NCBI GenBank assembly: GCA_963971575.1
Contig: OZ020620.1
Location: 38,579,992 to 38,643,991 of the forward strand
Origin: Liopterus haemorrhoidalis
Lineage: Eukaryota > Arthropoda > Insecta > Coleoptera > Dytiscidae
DNA length: 64,000 nt
Direction: 5' to 3'
In this document: positions 11,090 through 22,371 of the stretch, one piece after another
Layout of the letters: each line of letters opens with the position of its first letter
How positions within the stretch are numbered: position 1 is the first letter of the stretch
Position numbers and translations under genes: made by a program
Notes under the pieces: generated by a model
The model's input: the letters and a program-made list of their open reading frames with translations, nothing else
Told to the model about the DNA's origin: nothing
Databases searched by the model: none

Positions 11090-11727
11090 CACACTTTTCT
11101 TCCCAGACGGGTCAAAAATGAATTCGAAATTTTGTAGAGTACTTACAAAACAATAGAAAAACACATTATTTTAGTTTCTTCAACTTTCAACGCTTTCTTC
11201 AACGCCCAGTGTTTCTTCACCTTTTTCAAGCCGTCCAAAAATTTAGATTCCGGAAGACCCTCAAAATAGGCATCTTTTCCGGCGATGACCTCCTCGTTCG
11301 ACGTGAATTATTTTTCAGGCGAGCCATTTCATCATGTTTGAAACAGAAAAAAGTCGCTGGGGGCTAAATCTTGTGAATACGGTGGATCGGGCAACAATTC
11401 GAAAATTGCATTGACCACACGATTGCGTTTATTCTCCACTGTGAGCAAACACATCACCCATCTTGCCTATATCTTTTCCATATCCACTTTTTCGTACAAA
11501 ATTTAAACTACTGAGCCATGTGACAAGGCTCTGGCCTCAACTAGTTCGCGCACTTTGACTCATCGATCACTCAAGACCATATTTTGGATTTTGTCAATCA
11601 TGTCTGGACGTCCCGAACGATGTTCATCACTTGTGGATGTACGACCACGGTTAAACTCATTCACCCAATTGTAAACAGTTTTAAACGTTGGTGCAGATGT
11701 GCCATGAATCCAACTCGGTTTGACTTT
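11090..11727 (-). pseudogene. decayed, internally deleted mariner
   Basis: The minus strand reads TVYNWVNEFNRGRTSTSDEH then RSGRPDMIDKIQNMVLSDR and VRELVEARALSHGSVV, the helix-turn-helix and linker of a mariner transposase. After a short gap it resumes at LLPDPPYSQDLAPSDFFLF (third catalytic D) and ends with AYFEGLPESKFLDGLKKVKK. The block with the first two catalytic residues is missing. Several stops. The N-terminal edge is cut by a family-3 element at 11728. This is a different lineage from the copies at 2970, 18489 and 24857. Confidence 0.75.
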
Positions 11728-11936
11728 CCAGCAAACACTCAACCATCGGCCGAATGCCGGCAAACTTCTTTTTCTGTTGGTAAATTGCTGGCACCAAAAG
11801 TTTGTGCAACGCCAGTATTTATAATATACTTCAAATTTGTATTTCGCACACCTCCTATACGAAGTACTTTACCAGCATTTAATGCGATTATTTTGCACTT
11901 TACCGCTGCTGGGCCGACAATTGATACGCCAGTGAA
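11728..11936. mobile_element. family-3 TA element, 5' fragment
   Basis: Begins CCAGCAAACACTCAACCATC with the family-3 phrase CGGCCGAATGCCGG, then TGCAACGCCAGTAT and CTATACGAAGTACTTTACCA, and ends in the middle of the GCTGGGCCGACAATTGATAC block. The right third and terminal repeat are missing. Compare 38162-38541. Confidence 0.75.
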
Positions 11937-12235
11937 AGTGAAAATGAAAGTGAACGAAACTAATTTTTTCTATTATGCCAAAATTTTTCGTTTTATCAAA
12001 AAACGCCTTAAATAAAAGTTATTAGTTATTGCATTTATAGCAACTTTTGTTAAATAAATTTTTTCGAAATATTTTTCTGTTGCTAAATATTCGCAAAAAT
12101 CTTAAAATCGACACGAGTAAACTCCCGTTTTTAGTCAACCGATTTTTACCAAAAGTTGATCAACTCGTGCCATTGATGGCAGAAGCTTAAAGTTTCATAA
12201 AAATCCTTTTAGCCGAATTTGCTCTACACGTGTAC

Positions 12236-12269
<34 letters not shown>

Positions 12270-12382
12270 TGACAGACATCATGCTAAAAATAGTCAAAAC
12301 GTTATGTAGGGACCTCAATTCGTGGAGATCCATCAAAATCTCGAAATGTCAAAATCGGTATGATCACAATACCTCCGTTATA

Positions 12383-13692
12383 CAAGGTGTCTCAAAAGAA
12401 ATTTTATATTTAATTAGCTTACTGCGTGAACGCAACGTATCCGAGGGGCGCGAGGGTTATGTCAATCGATAGCCTGGCTCTTGGGAATCGAGTCGCTATG
12501 GAGCGTTTCTCGGGAGCAGACCGCGCGTTATGCGTGCGAGAGTTTTACAAAAACGGTGATTCGGCGACTATAGCGCGTAGAAAATTCTGCAGTATTCGAG
12601 GTTTTCGCCACTGAAATGATGCGCCAAGCATTCCTCTCATTCGACATTGGGTTAAAAAGTTTGAAGAGACTGGTACAACGCTGGATAAATCAAAATCCGG
12701 GCGACCTAGGTCATCAAGAACGGTAGAAAACGTGGAGAATGTTAATCAGTCTGTTCGTGACGACCCGAACCTTTCAATTCGGAAGCGCGCAAGTGCTTTA
12801 AATGTGCATAGATCATCATTACATCGCATTATGCACAAAGACCTAAAGCTGCACCCCTACAAAATTCAATTGGTGCAAGAATTAAAGCCCCAAGATGCCA
12901 GTCAGAGGCTTAATTTCGTAAATCAGGTGATTGAGCGATTTTCAACGTTTACCAACATTTTGTTTTCGGATGAAGCTAATTTTCATCTTAATGGCCACGT
13001 AAATAAGCAGAACTGCCGCTACTGGAGTGCAACGAATCCGAAACGCAAACATCAGAAACCCCTACATTCGCCTAAAGTGACCGTATGGGCTGCAATGTCG
13101 GCGCGAGGAATTATCGGCCCTTACTTTTTTAAAGACGAAAGGGGGCGTGCAGTTACAGTGAATTCAGAGCGTTATGTGGAGATGTTAGACAACTTCTTGG
13201 TACCTGAACTGCAAAACTTTCCTGGCTATAACCAAAGAACATGATTCCAACAGGACGGAGCAACTTCACACACGTCCAATATGTCTCTGCCACGTGTTCG
13301 TGAAATTTTCTCAGGCAAATTGATCTCCCGGAGAGGTGACATAAATTGGCCTTCACGCAGTCCAGATTTAACCCCTATGGACTTTTTCCTATGGGGTTAT
13401 CTTAAATCTAAAGTTTACGCCAATAAACCGATTTCACTGGCGCATTTGAAAGAAAATATCCGTCACGAAATGGCAGCCATCCCTGAGTCCACCTGCCGAG
13501 ACGTCATAAGTAATTTTACTGTTCGATTAAATGAGTGCCGAGAACGCGAGGGTCTACATTTAGACGATATTATTTTTAAGAAATAAATCCCCAAAAAGTG
13601 TATTTTAATAATTAATAAACATTTTTTCTATATACGGCTTACTTTTTTTTTAATCGATCCACTAAATATAAAATTTCTTTTGAGACACCTTG
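12383..13692 (+). mobile_element. DD41D (rosa-type) Tc1/mariner element, copy 1
   Basis: It is 1310 bp long with perfect inverted ends CAAGGTGTCTCAAAAGAAAT and their reverse complement, flanked by TA on both sides. It splits a HINE-2 copy. Removing it and one TA restores the HINE-2 phrase CCTCCGTTATATATGTTGG. The second copy at 50698-52007 has the same length. It encodes the transposase at 12498-13586. Confidence 0.95.
12498..13586 (+). pseudogene. DD41D transposase, 363-codon frame with two nonsense codons
   Basis: The frame starts MERFSGADRA and ends DDIIFKK before TAA at 13584-13586. An N-terminal helix-turn-helix part is followed by RKRASALNVHRSSLHRIMHK. Catalytic residues are Asp158 (FSDEANFHL), Asp253 (QQDGATSHT) and Asp295 (SPDLTPMDFFLWG). 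The spacing between the second and third is 41 residues, the DD41D signature of rosa-type elements. In-frame TGA codons occur at codon 39 and codon 249, so this copy is dead, though the frame is otherwise uninterrupted. The sister copy at 50804-51892 has a different single stop, which shows the two decayed independently. Confidence 0.9.
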
Positions 13693-13715
13693 TATATGTT
13701 GGAGGTCGGTAAAAA

Positions 13716-14439
13716 GTAGATTCTAAATACAAAAAGATTGAACAGCCCTGCTATATATATAGCAATAATAGTGCTCCACGACGATTTCTCCTCGTGAAAA
13801 GTGCTCTGCAGCTCAAAAAGTTTTGGAAACTCTGCTATAGATTATTACGTTAGTAAAAGTTAATGTAAATTCAATAACTTTTGAAAAAAAAAACTGTAAA
13901 ATATGTCAAGATTATATTTTTAAAAATTTCGCCTATGAAAACGTAGTAGCTCAAATTCAGGGCCTAATTACGTCCGTTCCTTAAACATAAATTTTAATAT
14001 TTAATTTTAGAAAATTTCATCCTTTGTGACTCTCATAGTCTTTTTTTTTCCTGAACTCTACATATCTTAATTCAAAGTGTTGAAAATGATTCTTGTTTAA
14101 AAAGCAATAGTAATTAAAGTCGTCAGAGGACATAAATAACCCCGTGTTAAATTGGCTAGGTATATCACCTCCCAATCAGCATTTAGCAGGTAGTGTAGAG
14201 AAAGGTACGTATATCCATATATGATTTATTACGTACCTTAAGCCATTATCTATGCATTACATTCGTAATTTGATTCATAATATTTGTTTAGAGTGAATTT
14301 ATGGATGCAACCTATGAAAAAACAATCAGACTTTATGGCCACAAATAAAAGAATTTATTTTCAATTTAAGAACAGGAATTTATGCTTAGGGATGAGAAGC
14401 AGTGGCATCCTTTTAAAAAATTGTGGTGGGAATTATCAT
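13716..14439. other. unassigned AT-rich DNA
   Basis: No gene or repeat boundary recognised. A small frame at 14284-14511 overlaps the edge of an old HINE-1 copy and has no supporting motif. Confidence 0.3.
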
Positions 14440-14614
14440 ACACTTTGTAGGTATTTACTAAATGAAAGAAGCCAACAGAATGCTATATGGGTTAATATAT
14501 TGTGTAAATAAAAAATAACAATTTTTTTAAAATCATGATTCTTCCTATTTTTGTTCACATTATTTTTAGATTTTTAGATTACTCCCCCTGAGTTATAAAG
14601 TGTGGGACAAAAGT

Positions 14615-14766
14615 ATTTTTAACGACCGCCAACATATATAAGGGAGGTATTGTAATCATACCGATTTTGACACTTCGAGATTTTGATGGATCTCCACAAA
14701 CTGAGTATAACTATATATAATTGACCATACATAACGTTTTGACTATTTTTAGCATGATGTCTGTCG

Positions 14767-14838
<72 letters not shown>

Positions 14839-15394
14839 GTCTGTCTGTCTGTCTGTCTGCCTGTCTGTCTTTATGTCTGTCTGTCTGTATGTCTGTCTGT
14901 CTGTCCGTCTGTCCGTCTGTCCGTCTGTCCGTCTGTCGGTCTGTCTGTATGTCTATCTGTCTGTGTATACATGCAGAGCAAATTCAGCTAAAAGGATTTT
15001 TATGAAACATCATATTTAAGCTTTTGACATCAATGGCACGAGTTGTTCAATTTTTTGGTAAAAATCGGTTGATTAGAAATGGGATTTTACTCGTGTCGAT
15101 TTTAAGATTTTTTCGAATATTTCATAACAGAAAATATTTCGAAAAAATGTATTTCACAAAAGGTACTATAAAAGTAATAACTAACAATTTTTATTTGAGA
15201 CATTTTTTGATAAAACGAAAAAAATTTGAAAATTTTTCAATTTTTTTTTTTTTATTACTTATATGTTTCCATGGTAGTGATAAATAATATCTGTGTTAGA
15301 AAATATTAGGACAAGTTATTTCTACTCTGCTGCTAGAATGTATTTTATACAAGTACTTTGTGATGGCGGTCGGTCCTGTGGTGTCCATAGCTGA
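14615..15394 (+). mobile_element. HINE-2 copy 3
   Basis: Starts with ACGACCGCCAACATATATAA. It has the GTCT core at 14757-14965, then ATGCAGAGCAAATTCAGCTA and AAAGGATTTTTATGAAAC, and ends ATGGCGGTCGGTCCTGTGG with the hairpin region and a terminal CTGA. It lies in a T-tract of an old HINE-1-like copy: T-run on the left, T-run on the right. Confidence 0.8.
14757..14965. repeat. GTCY array of HINE-2 copy 3
   Basis: About 50 units, mainly GTCT with occasional GTCC, GTAT and GTCG. Confidence 0.95.
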
Positions 15395-15796
15395 TTTTTT
15401 ATCATATTTTAACCAAAAATCGTTTTAGGATATAGAAATTTAAACTTTTCGCGTCTTAATCTACGTCTAGGATTTCTTTTGATGCCGCACAATAAATTTT
15501 AGAAATTATTTATTAATTTTTTCAATGATTTAAAAAAAATTATTCTTATGAAAAAATCCTTTTTTCAAAGGCAGAAACTGATATTTATCGAAAAACTGAT
15601 TCAAAAATTCCTGTTGAAGTATTCTGATTCCTATCCCAATATGTACACTATTGGGATTTTTTCGCGAGCAACGTTCAGAGCTCTAAATTTAATACGTTAT
15701 ACGTTGTTGATTGGCGATAGTTTTCCAAACCTATAGTTAGTGAGTTGTGTTAATGAGACAGACATATAAACACATTGGCTATCTCAGACTACATCG

Positions 15797-16047
15797 CCAA
15801 CGGAGTGGCCGAGCGCATTGAGTCGTGTGGTTTTAGACTGGTAGAAATAGTCTGGACTGGGCGGTCGGTGATTCGAGCCTCGTTCGTTGGTGATATTATT
15901 CGGGCGAAAATAATATGTTTACACTACTCCGATTTTCACAATCATTCACCCCTCATCCAGGTGTAGGAGCTCGCCTCCTGGCATCGGCGATTAGCCTCGT
16001 TGCAGAAATAGGCCGATGTAAAATAAATAATATAATAATAATAATCC
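15797..16047 (+). mobile_element. tRNA-derived SINE with target-site duplication
   Basis: A 10-bp duplication GACTACATCG flanks the unit (15787-15796 and 16048-16057). The head has an A-box-like stretch (AGTGGCCGAGCGCATTGAG) and a B-box (GTGATTCGAGCC) about 60 nt later. The spacing suggests a class II (Leu/Ser-like) tRNA origin with a long variable arm. The unit ends in an (ATA/AAT)n tail. The open frame across it has no coding support. Confidence 0.85.
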
Positions 16048-16205
16048 GACTACATCGGAGAGAACGGTTACATTGTATGCCTTTACATAAACTAATAAAA
16101 TATTGTCACAATTATTGCATAATTTTATTCTAATGTCCTAATGCCTTGATCAACCTTTAGGCTGCGTAGGTCAAGGTTGCTGATGTACGGTTATGGGAAT
16201 TAAAG

Positions 16206-16316
16206 CAGAGCCGCAGTAAGGAAAACTTGCGCTAGGGGCAAAACTGTGTTTTGGCGCCCTTGACAAAAAAAAGGTGGTCCTCACTTCCCAAAGTCCAAGA
16301 GATGAGCAAACAAAAA
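16206..16316. mobile_element. partial copy of hAT MITE (see 42060-42300)
   Basis: Shares AGCCGCAGTAAGGAAAACTT, GCGCTAGGGGC and TTTTGGCGCCCTTG with the 42060 element. Only the left part is present. Confidence 0.7.
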
Positions 16317-16324
16317 ATGGTCCT

Positions 16325-16520
16325 GGAGAAGATAGAGCGAAATGAGACTAACATCAGCTTCTAAACGGACAACACCAGCAGCCATTTTATCAACAATTGG
16401 ATATATTCTGATATAAAATAATCTTGTATAATAAATTTTGTAGAAAATATTCCGTTCTTGACTTCACCCCATGACAAGTATGGTGGAGGCGCCGATTACA
16501 ACAAATCTCGCCCAAAATTA
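16325..16520. repeat. dispersed repeat, possible LTR end (copy 1)
   Basis: Shares GAGACTAACATCAGCTTCTA, GGACAACACCAGCAGCCATT and TTGACTTCACCCC with 20840-20975. In this copy it is followed by TGGTGGAGGCGCCGATTAC, which could be a primer-binding region next to an LTR. No LTR-element protein is present, so the LTR reading is a guess. Confidence 0.4.
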
Positions 16521-16552
16521 CAAAGACGAACAGTAAATATGATCAATTTAGG

Positions 16553-16556
<4 letters not shown>

Positions 16557-16614
<58 letters not shown>
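16557..16614. repeat. (TA)n microsatellite
   Basis: About 28 uninterrupted TA units. Confidence 0.95.
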
Positions 16615-16621
<7 letters not shown>

Positions 16622-16725
16622 TAGTAGCCAGAATATTAACCATTACAAATAGAAATAAAACAATAAAAAATAAATATCGTACAATTCAATACTATTTACA
16701 ATATTTTTTCTGTTTTTTTTTCTTC

Positions 16726-17540
16726 TTGCTCCAGTGTCCTTCTCTTTCTTCCTATTCTCATTCTGGTTCCCCTCTCCAATCTCATTCCTTCTTGCTTCCA
16801 GTTCTCTTGCCCATCTCTAATTTATTTTATTCCATTCTCTTCCCTTCCAACCGTTTCTTCACCCCTCCTCCTATCTCCCTTCCTTCCTCCCCATTTCCAG
16901 GTAACCTCAGCCCCTTTCCTTCCTTCCATTTCTCCCCTTCTGCTTCCCACTGGGCCTCTACCTTCCTTCCTTTACCCCTTCCTGTTATCCTTCCCCAATC
17001 TCAATCCTTCTTGCCTCTAATTTCCTCACCCACCTCTCCCCCCTTCCATATTCGTGCAACAGGTCTAATGTGCTCCCCGACCATACTGTCATCTCTCTAC
17101 ACCTCTTCGCGAGGTGCTCTATATCTTCTTCCTCCTCTTTCTCCCTCCCTCCTGACCTTCGTCTTTCTCCCTTCAAGTAGCTTGGTACCCCTATAGTTCT
17201 GATCTCCTTATATCTCCCTGCGCTCCTTGATTTGTCTATTCTGACTGCCCTTTCTTGCTCTCCCACTTCCTTATCCCTCCTCCACAACTCCTCAATCACG
17301 CTTATCCCATCTTTTCTTCTCCTTTCCACCTCTGTCGCATCCACTCTGCATCTCCAGTAATACTCTTTTCTCATCTCCCCCCATGCGTAGGTACCATCTT
17401 CCTTTTTGTTCGTCTCTGGCTCTTTCCTCCCAGCATTCCCTCATTATTCTTTTGTCTGTTTCTATTCTAACTTTCTCCTCGTATTTAACCGCCCTCCTTT
17501 CTGTACCCACTTTCATCTTATCCCTTTTCAGTTCCTCTCT
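16726..17540 (-). pseudogene. LINE-X C-terminal fragment, copy 1
   Basis: The minus strand reads ELWRRDKEVGEQERAVRIDK, then YKEIRTIGVPSYLKGERRR and EEEEDIEHLAKRCREM. The 'Y.eI...GiP.YLKG.r' block and the following Cys/His region mark a LINE family seen seven times in this window, here called LINE-X. In better copies the region reads RCGNEERNN and CRMCREEEE. The pyrimidine-rich plus strand is simply its complement. Frameshifts throughout. Confidence 0.7.
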
Positions 17541-18369
17541 TATAATATTTAGGTTAGATTTAGTTAGTAAAAATCTAGGACAGCAGAATTAGGAAAACGA
17601 TAATAGATAATAAACATTTTACCAAGCCACCGTACTTGGTTTAAAGATTTAAGCACTTTTCGTAATGAACTAATTTCCGTAGCTGTAAACGCTTCCTTGA
17701 ACATTAAAACTATGTACTATCTACTAAACATCCACAACGCACAGTCAACTAATTTAACGAGCTCTGAACGCAGCTTTAGATAACACGTGGGGTAATTTTT
17801 CATAGATGAATTCTAACGTCCGTAAATTCGTAGATAATTCTTGGCAGTTGTTAGCAATTTGTCGCAATTTAAATGGATGATAGAGACTTCCTGTATTTCA
17901 TATTCCACGCTTATATGAAAACATAAAAACCAACCATAAATCTACACATGTCCCTTTAAAACTCACTCCGTAAATTTTATATTTGATAAGACATACAGAT
18001 AACAGACCACCGTATTAGATACGCCGCTCTAATATTTTATTACTGTTGCATTATTTTGCAGGAAACATAAAAATATAATTGTAAATTTTATTTTAAAGAG
18101 GATTTGCAATAAAACATTGTTGAAAATAAAATATTATATGTAGATATGCCAGATACATATGTTATATACCTAACCATTTATATACGTTTCTTGTTAGGCT
18201 TTATTTATTTGCTGATTTTATAAGATAATATAAAACGCAGTTTTACAAAAGTTAATCTTTTGAAAAATAATTATTAATTATACACCAACATTTTATTTAA
18301 TAAAAGCAGTTTTTATTGAATATATTTGTAACGAAGTTCACCAGACCAGTGGTCTTTATAACTTACAAT
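17541..18369. other. unassigned AT-rich DNA
   Basis: No gene, RNA or repeat edge recognised. A 110-bp stretch at 18370-18480 is a lone 3' end of the HINE-1 family (GGGTTTTGTAGGTATTTAAT and AGAAGCCAACAGAATGCTGG). Confidence 0.35.
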
Positions 18370-18488
18370 GAAGAAAAAATGTATGTGAAATGTGATTTTT
18401 TCTCATTTCAGGGTTTTGTAGGTATTTAATTAGTATAAGAAGCCAACAGAATGCTGGATGTCTAGGAAAATATTTTTTTCTACAAACG

Positions 18489-19200
18489 AGGTGTGTAAAT
18501 TAAGTAACCGGTCTGATTTTTAATTTTTTTTTATTCGAATCGAATTACAATTCAATATTGTCTCCCTCAAAATAACTGCCTTGGGAAGCCACACAGCGCT
18601 GGAGACGGTTCTTCCAATCCTCATAGCAGTGCTGGAACTCGGATACCGGAATAGCTTTCAGCTGGTCGGTTATGGATGTTTGAATGTTTTCGAGTGTCCC
18701 AAAATGACGTCCCTTGAGGTGATTTTTCAATCTTGGGAAGAGGAAAAAGTCACAAGGACTCAAGTCAGGCGAATAAGGAGGCTGAGGAGCCATAGGAAAG
18801 TTTTTACAGGCCAAAAACGTTTATTGAAAGATTTTTTGGAACCATTTTTGCCCAGATTTTTCTCATCCCCAATTCATTGGTCAAAATCTGACGAACGGTA
18901 GTGTAAGTCAAATTCAACTCTTCTCCGATCATTCTGACTGTCAACCGACGATCTGAACGTACAAGATCCCGGATTCTGTCGACATCTTCATCGTTTCTTG
19001 AAGATGAAGGTCTTCCGGTACGTGATTCATCTTCAATCAACTCTCTTCTTTCTGAAAATGACTTAAACCACCAAAAATCCTGGATCCTTGATATAACAGT
19101 CTCCGTAGGCCTGCTGAAGTTTTGCAAAAGCTTCCGTTGCAATGTGCCCAAGTCTGAATCAAAACCTGATAGCACACCGTTGTTCGAAATGAATGTCACT
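18489..19200 (-). pseudogene. mariner deletion derivative, copy 2
   Basis: The left terminal repeat is ACGAGGTGTGTAAATTAAGT. The minus strand encodes ESRTGRPSSSRNDEDVDRIR, then LVRSDRRLTVRMIGEELNLT and LGMRKIWAKMVPKNLS, then after the deletion joint CKNFPMAPQPPYSPDLSPCD and FFLFPRLKNHLKGRHFGTLE. About 150 codons of the catalytic core are absent at the same junction as in the copies at 2970 and 24857. The right end stops near 19200 without its terminal repeat. Confidence 0.88.
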
Positions 19201-19283
19201 CATTTTTGATGACTCATGACGTCATAGTGTCCTGGGTAACAGTTATAAAATGGTCTCATACCCTTTTCACACTAGATCTTTAA

Positions 19284-20035
19284 GGGTGCGCACAACCATA
19301 TAGTTTCTTATACAAGACTAACAACCTGAAATAAAATTAGTAACAATCTATATATAAAAATTTTCAGCAAATTTTTATGTATCTAATGGGATATTTTTAA
19401 TTGTAAAAAGAACTGTCATGTAATTGTAAATAAACAAATTGCGTTATAGACGCCATCTTGTAAACCATTCGACGCATATTTGTGTACCATGCGGCAAATT
19501 GTATCTAAAGCTCCATTCTACAAATATGTTTGGAGATAATTTGTTCTATTGTGAAAATTACTTATAGTTACTGTACTTGGTAATCTACTTTTGCCGCCAC
19601 CTCGAATCTGCCGCGGTTCTTAATATAGGTGCTGCGGATAAAAATGATTTATTTTATGTAAAGAATACTTGTACCAAGTGGCATTTCATTATCATCAAGT
19701 ATAATATTTTTCGACGAAGGCTCTAAACTATAAACAATCATGTCGAAAAAAATGTTGACGTATTATATGAACATTTCTACACAAAACTATATAAATATAA
19801 AAATTATTTGAAAAACACAAATATATTTAAAAAATTACAGAACATTGTTGTGTGATACCTATTATTAAGTTATTGAGCAATAACATTTTTACAATAATTT
19901 TTTCTACAATCAAAAATATCTTATTAGATAGATAAAAATTCTGTGCAAAATTTGATGTATAGATTGTCACTAATTTTATTTCAGTTTGTTAGTTTTGTAT
20001 AAGAAACTAATAATCTCTGGGGGTTGTACGTAGCG
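19284..20035. mobile_element. TTAA-flanked nested element (piggyBac-like MITE)
   Basis: TTAA flanks both sides (19280-19283 and 20036-20039). Near-terminal inverted repeats include GTGCGCACAACC against GGTTGTACGTAGC. Inside them a longer pair runs from GTTTCTTATACAAGACTAAC to GTTAGTTTTGTATAAGAAAC. TTAA duplication is the piggyBac signature; no transposase is present. Confidence 0.65.
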
Positions 20036-20080
20036 TTAAGATCGGATGTTAAAGTGAATGTATCTTTAAACGCTAATGTG

Positions 20081-20122
20081 AAACCGTATGGCCTAAACCG
20101 TATGGCCTAAACCGTATGGTCT
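20081..20122. repeat. 3 x 14-bp tandem repeat
   Basis: Three units of AAACCGTATGGCCT, the last with one change. Confidence 0.95.
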
Positions 20123-20839
20123 AAATACAAGCGATGTTTAAGACAGAGATCTGCGTCTTAAACTTCGTCCGCATTGCCAACTTAATTTATATTATAAAAA
20201 AATACTCCTTGAATTTGTGCTGTCAACATTTTATATTATCATAAACAAGAATACTGTATTATATCGACGTTATAAGAAGTTTATACTTGTTGTTATAGTA
20301 AAATTATTTATTTTAATAATGTGTTTAATAAAATACAGAGCTACAATAATTGAGATAAAATGTATCGACTTACATGTTAATACAGGTGTAATATATTCTT
20401 TATTGTAGTGTATTTATTGTAGAATGAAATGAAATATACATATTTGTTTATAATAATTGAAAATGTGCGTCTGCGCAGACAGTTCAAAACTGGTAATTTC
20501 ATGACGGTAACTTAAGGACAAAATTACTGTAGCTGATGACAGCACCGGAGATTTAAACATCAAGTATGAAAGCATACCGATCTTAAACATCGGTGAACTT
20601 TAAGTTCACTCGTCTTAAAGATCTAGTGTGAAATGGGTATTAAGAAATAGAGTCGCGGTAGTCAAGTAGTAGTCATTCTTGTCAACACGTCGATGATATC
20701 AGTCCGCATCACGCTGCCCAATGACCAGCCCAGCTGTTGAAGTCGTCAAGACGAGATGTGAGTGTCTACAGGTCTCCTCCACGTGTTCGCCTCGTGCGGA
20801 TACCAGGGATGGTTCGAACGATCCTGGAGAAGCCGGGAC

Positions 20840-20975
20840 AATAACGAGACTAACATCAGCTTCTAACGGACAACACCAGCAGCCATTTTGACCAACAATT
20901 GTATTCTGATGTAAATTAATATTATATAATAAATTTTGTAGAAAAGATTGCTTTCTTGACTTCACCCCGTGATAA
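20840..20975. repeat. dispersed repeat, possible LTR end (copy 2)
   Basis: Second copy of the block at 16325 (GAGACTAACATCAGCTTCTA, AACACCAGCAGCCATTTTG, TTGACTTCACCCCGTGATA). The stretch before it (20665-20840) is GC-richer and may belong to the same element. Confidence 0.4.
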
Positions 20976-21640
20976 TATCAAACAATACATTAAAAAAAGT
21001 TTGTTTTTCTACAAAACAAAAAATTCGATATTTTTCGAAAAACTACTCAAATCAAAAATTCCTTCTGAACTATTTTTGTTCCAATCAATGTACATTATTG
21101 AGATTTTTTAAAATTTTTAGATCAACCTCTTGAATAAATAAATACAATCAATTTTATGAGCTAATGAAAGAGCTAAGAAATAAAGATAACATCGTGCACC
21201 ATCCAAGAAATTTCTTTTCGCCTTGGGTGAATTTTTATAATATAAATCGAATAATGAATTTAAATAAGATCAATCAAAGATATTAAATGGTTATTAATAT
21301 TTAAAAATATAATTTTCAAAGTGAAATGCCTTCAAGTCCCCATTAAAATTGAAGTTACATAAATATATTTAAATAAAAATAAATACGAAATGAAATGAAG
21401 TCCGTGCAGTATAGTACGGTTTAGCGTTTTATCCCGTGACTTCCAGCGAGTTATTTATGAAGTGGGCGGAACGAACTCACATAAAATCATATTTTCGTTA
21501 CAGCTCCGTTCCAAGCTATATACGAAACTTAAATATCCTTCGCCACGATCTAATTTGATCCTTATATATTACTGTTTTAAAGATTAATCACATTTCGTTA
21601 AACAAACCTTGATTTGCATTGTTATACTTAGACAGTGCTG
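20976..21640. other. mostly unassigned; old HINE-1-like trace at 21000-21140
   Basis: The left part carries CAAAAATTCCTTCTGAACTA and CAATGTACATTATTGAG, which match the middle of old HINE-1-like copies. The rest shows nothing recognisable. Confidence 0.35.
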
Positions 21641-21644
21641 GAGA

Positions 21645-22262
21645 TTATGGGGAACAATTTAAGGGCCTGTGTGTATCGGGATCCATAAGCAGAATGAAAA
21701 TAGGAATCCTTCAGTCATAGTCTGTTGAAATTCATACTAGAGACAAACAAGGAGACGCCAGTTCACCCTTGCTGTTTAACCTCGTGTTGAAGATAGTGTT
21801 ACGAACAGCCCAAGATACCAACGTTGGTTGGTTTCTTAAGTCCACAGCCCAATGGGTATCACAATATTTTAGGGTATGCAGAAGACTTGGATACGAAGTC
21901 CGACAATAGTCCGTCAGTTAAAGAAATACGAGTGATCAGTCTACCGAAATACTTGAAGGGGAAACGTGGAGGATCAGGCGGTATAGTCAGGAGGATAGCA
22001 AGGTTAAGATGCCGTAACGGAGAGAGGAACAATAGGTACTTGGCAAAGTCAGAGGACAAGCTCTGTAGAAGAGATGCAGAGAGATGACAGTCTGGGGGGA
22101 AGGGATTGAGGAACTGATGAGTGAGGAAGGTAGAAAGATAGGCGAGAGAACTGGAGGCAAGAAGGAAGGAGATAGAAGAGGGAAAACCGGAATGAGAATA
22201 GAAAGAAAAAGAAGGACATTGGAGTAGGAAAAAATAAATGAAATAACAAATATTGTATAATA
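21645..22262 (+). pseudogene. LINE-X fragment with RT motifs, copy 2
   Basis: One frame reads RDKQGDASSPLLFNLVLKIV then LRTAQDTNVG, the RT 'QGD.LSPLLFNLVLe' motif. After a frameshift comes YHNILGYAEDLDTKSD, where YAED stands in for the catalytic YADD. A deletion then joins this to EIRVISLPKYLKGKRGGSGG, followed by RRIARLRCRNGERNNRYLAK and CRRDAER, the LINE-X C-terminal block. Everything between RT and C-terminus is lost. The 3' end lies just left of a HINE-1 copy. Confidence 0.8.
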
Positions 22263-22283
22263 AAATATCCATATTGTATGGTA

Positions 22284-22335
22284 TTTTTAGGGTTTTGAAG
22301 GTATGACCAAAAAACTCTTATACCGTAATTTTGTC

Positions 22336-22371
<36 letters not shown>

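Larger units (their letters stand above)
11960..13715 (-). mobile_element. HINE-2 copy 2, split by a DD41D transposon
   Basis: Canonical strand is minus. The 5' end TTTTTACCGACCTCCAACAT is at 13695-13715 and the sequence resumes at 12380 with the GATCATACCGATTTTGACAT block, a short GTCY core (about 12233-12278) and the AAAGGATTTTTATGAAACTT block. The 3' subterminal repeat is missing on the left. The interruption 12383-13692 is a TA-flanked transposon. Confidence 0.8.
14440..15680 (-). mobile_element. old HINE-1-like copy split by HINE-2 copy 3
   Basis: Left of the insertion are TTTGTAGGTATTTACTAAAT, AGAAGCCAACAGAATGCT and AGTGTGGGACAAAAGTATTT. Right of it the same family continues with AATCTACGTCTAGGATTTC and CAAAAATTCCTGTTGAAGTA. 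These phrases recur in other old HINE-1-like stretches (for example 39651-40300). No tRNA-like cassette is visible. Confidence 0.5.
19258..20640. mobile_element. inverted-repeat DNA element of unknown superfamily (outer element)
   Basis: Ends ATACCCTTTTCACACTAGAT and ATCTAGTGTGAAATGGGTAT are inverted copies. With the nested insertion 19284-20035 taken out, the left repeat continues (CTTTAAGATCGGATG) in step with the complement of the right end (CTTTAAGACGAGTG). This supports the nesting. No coding frame recognised. A 3 x 14-bp tandem repeat lies inside. Confidence 0.65.

Noticed and set aside
15775..15966. Open frame across the SINE
   Set aside because: The DNA is explained by a tRNA-derived SINE with target duplications.
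16726..17196. 156-residue Ser/Pro-rich frame on the plus strand
   Set aside because: It is the complement of a purine-rich LINE-X coding and 3' region; the minus strand carries the recognisable motifs.
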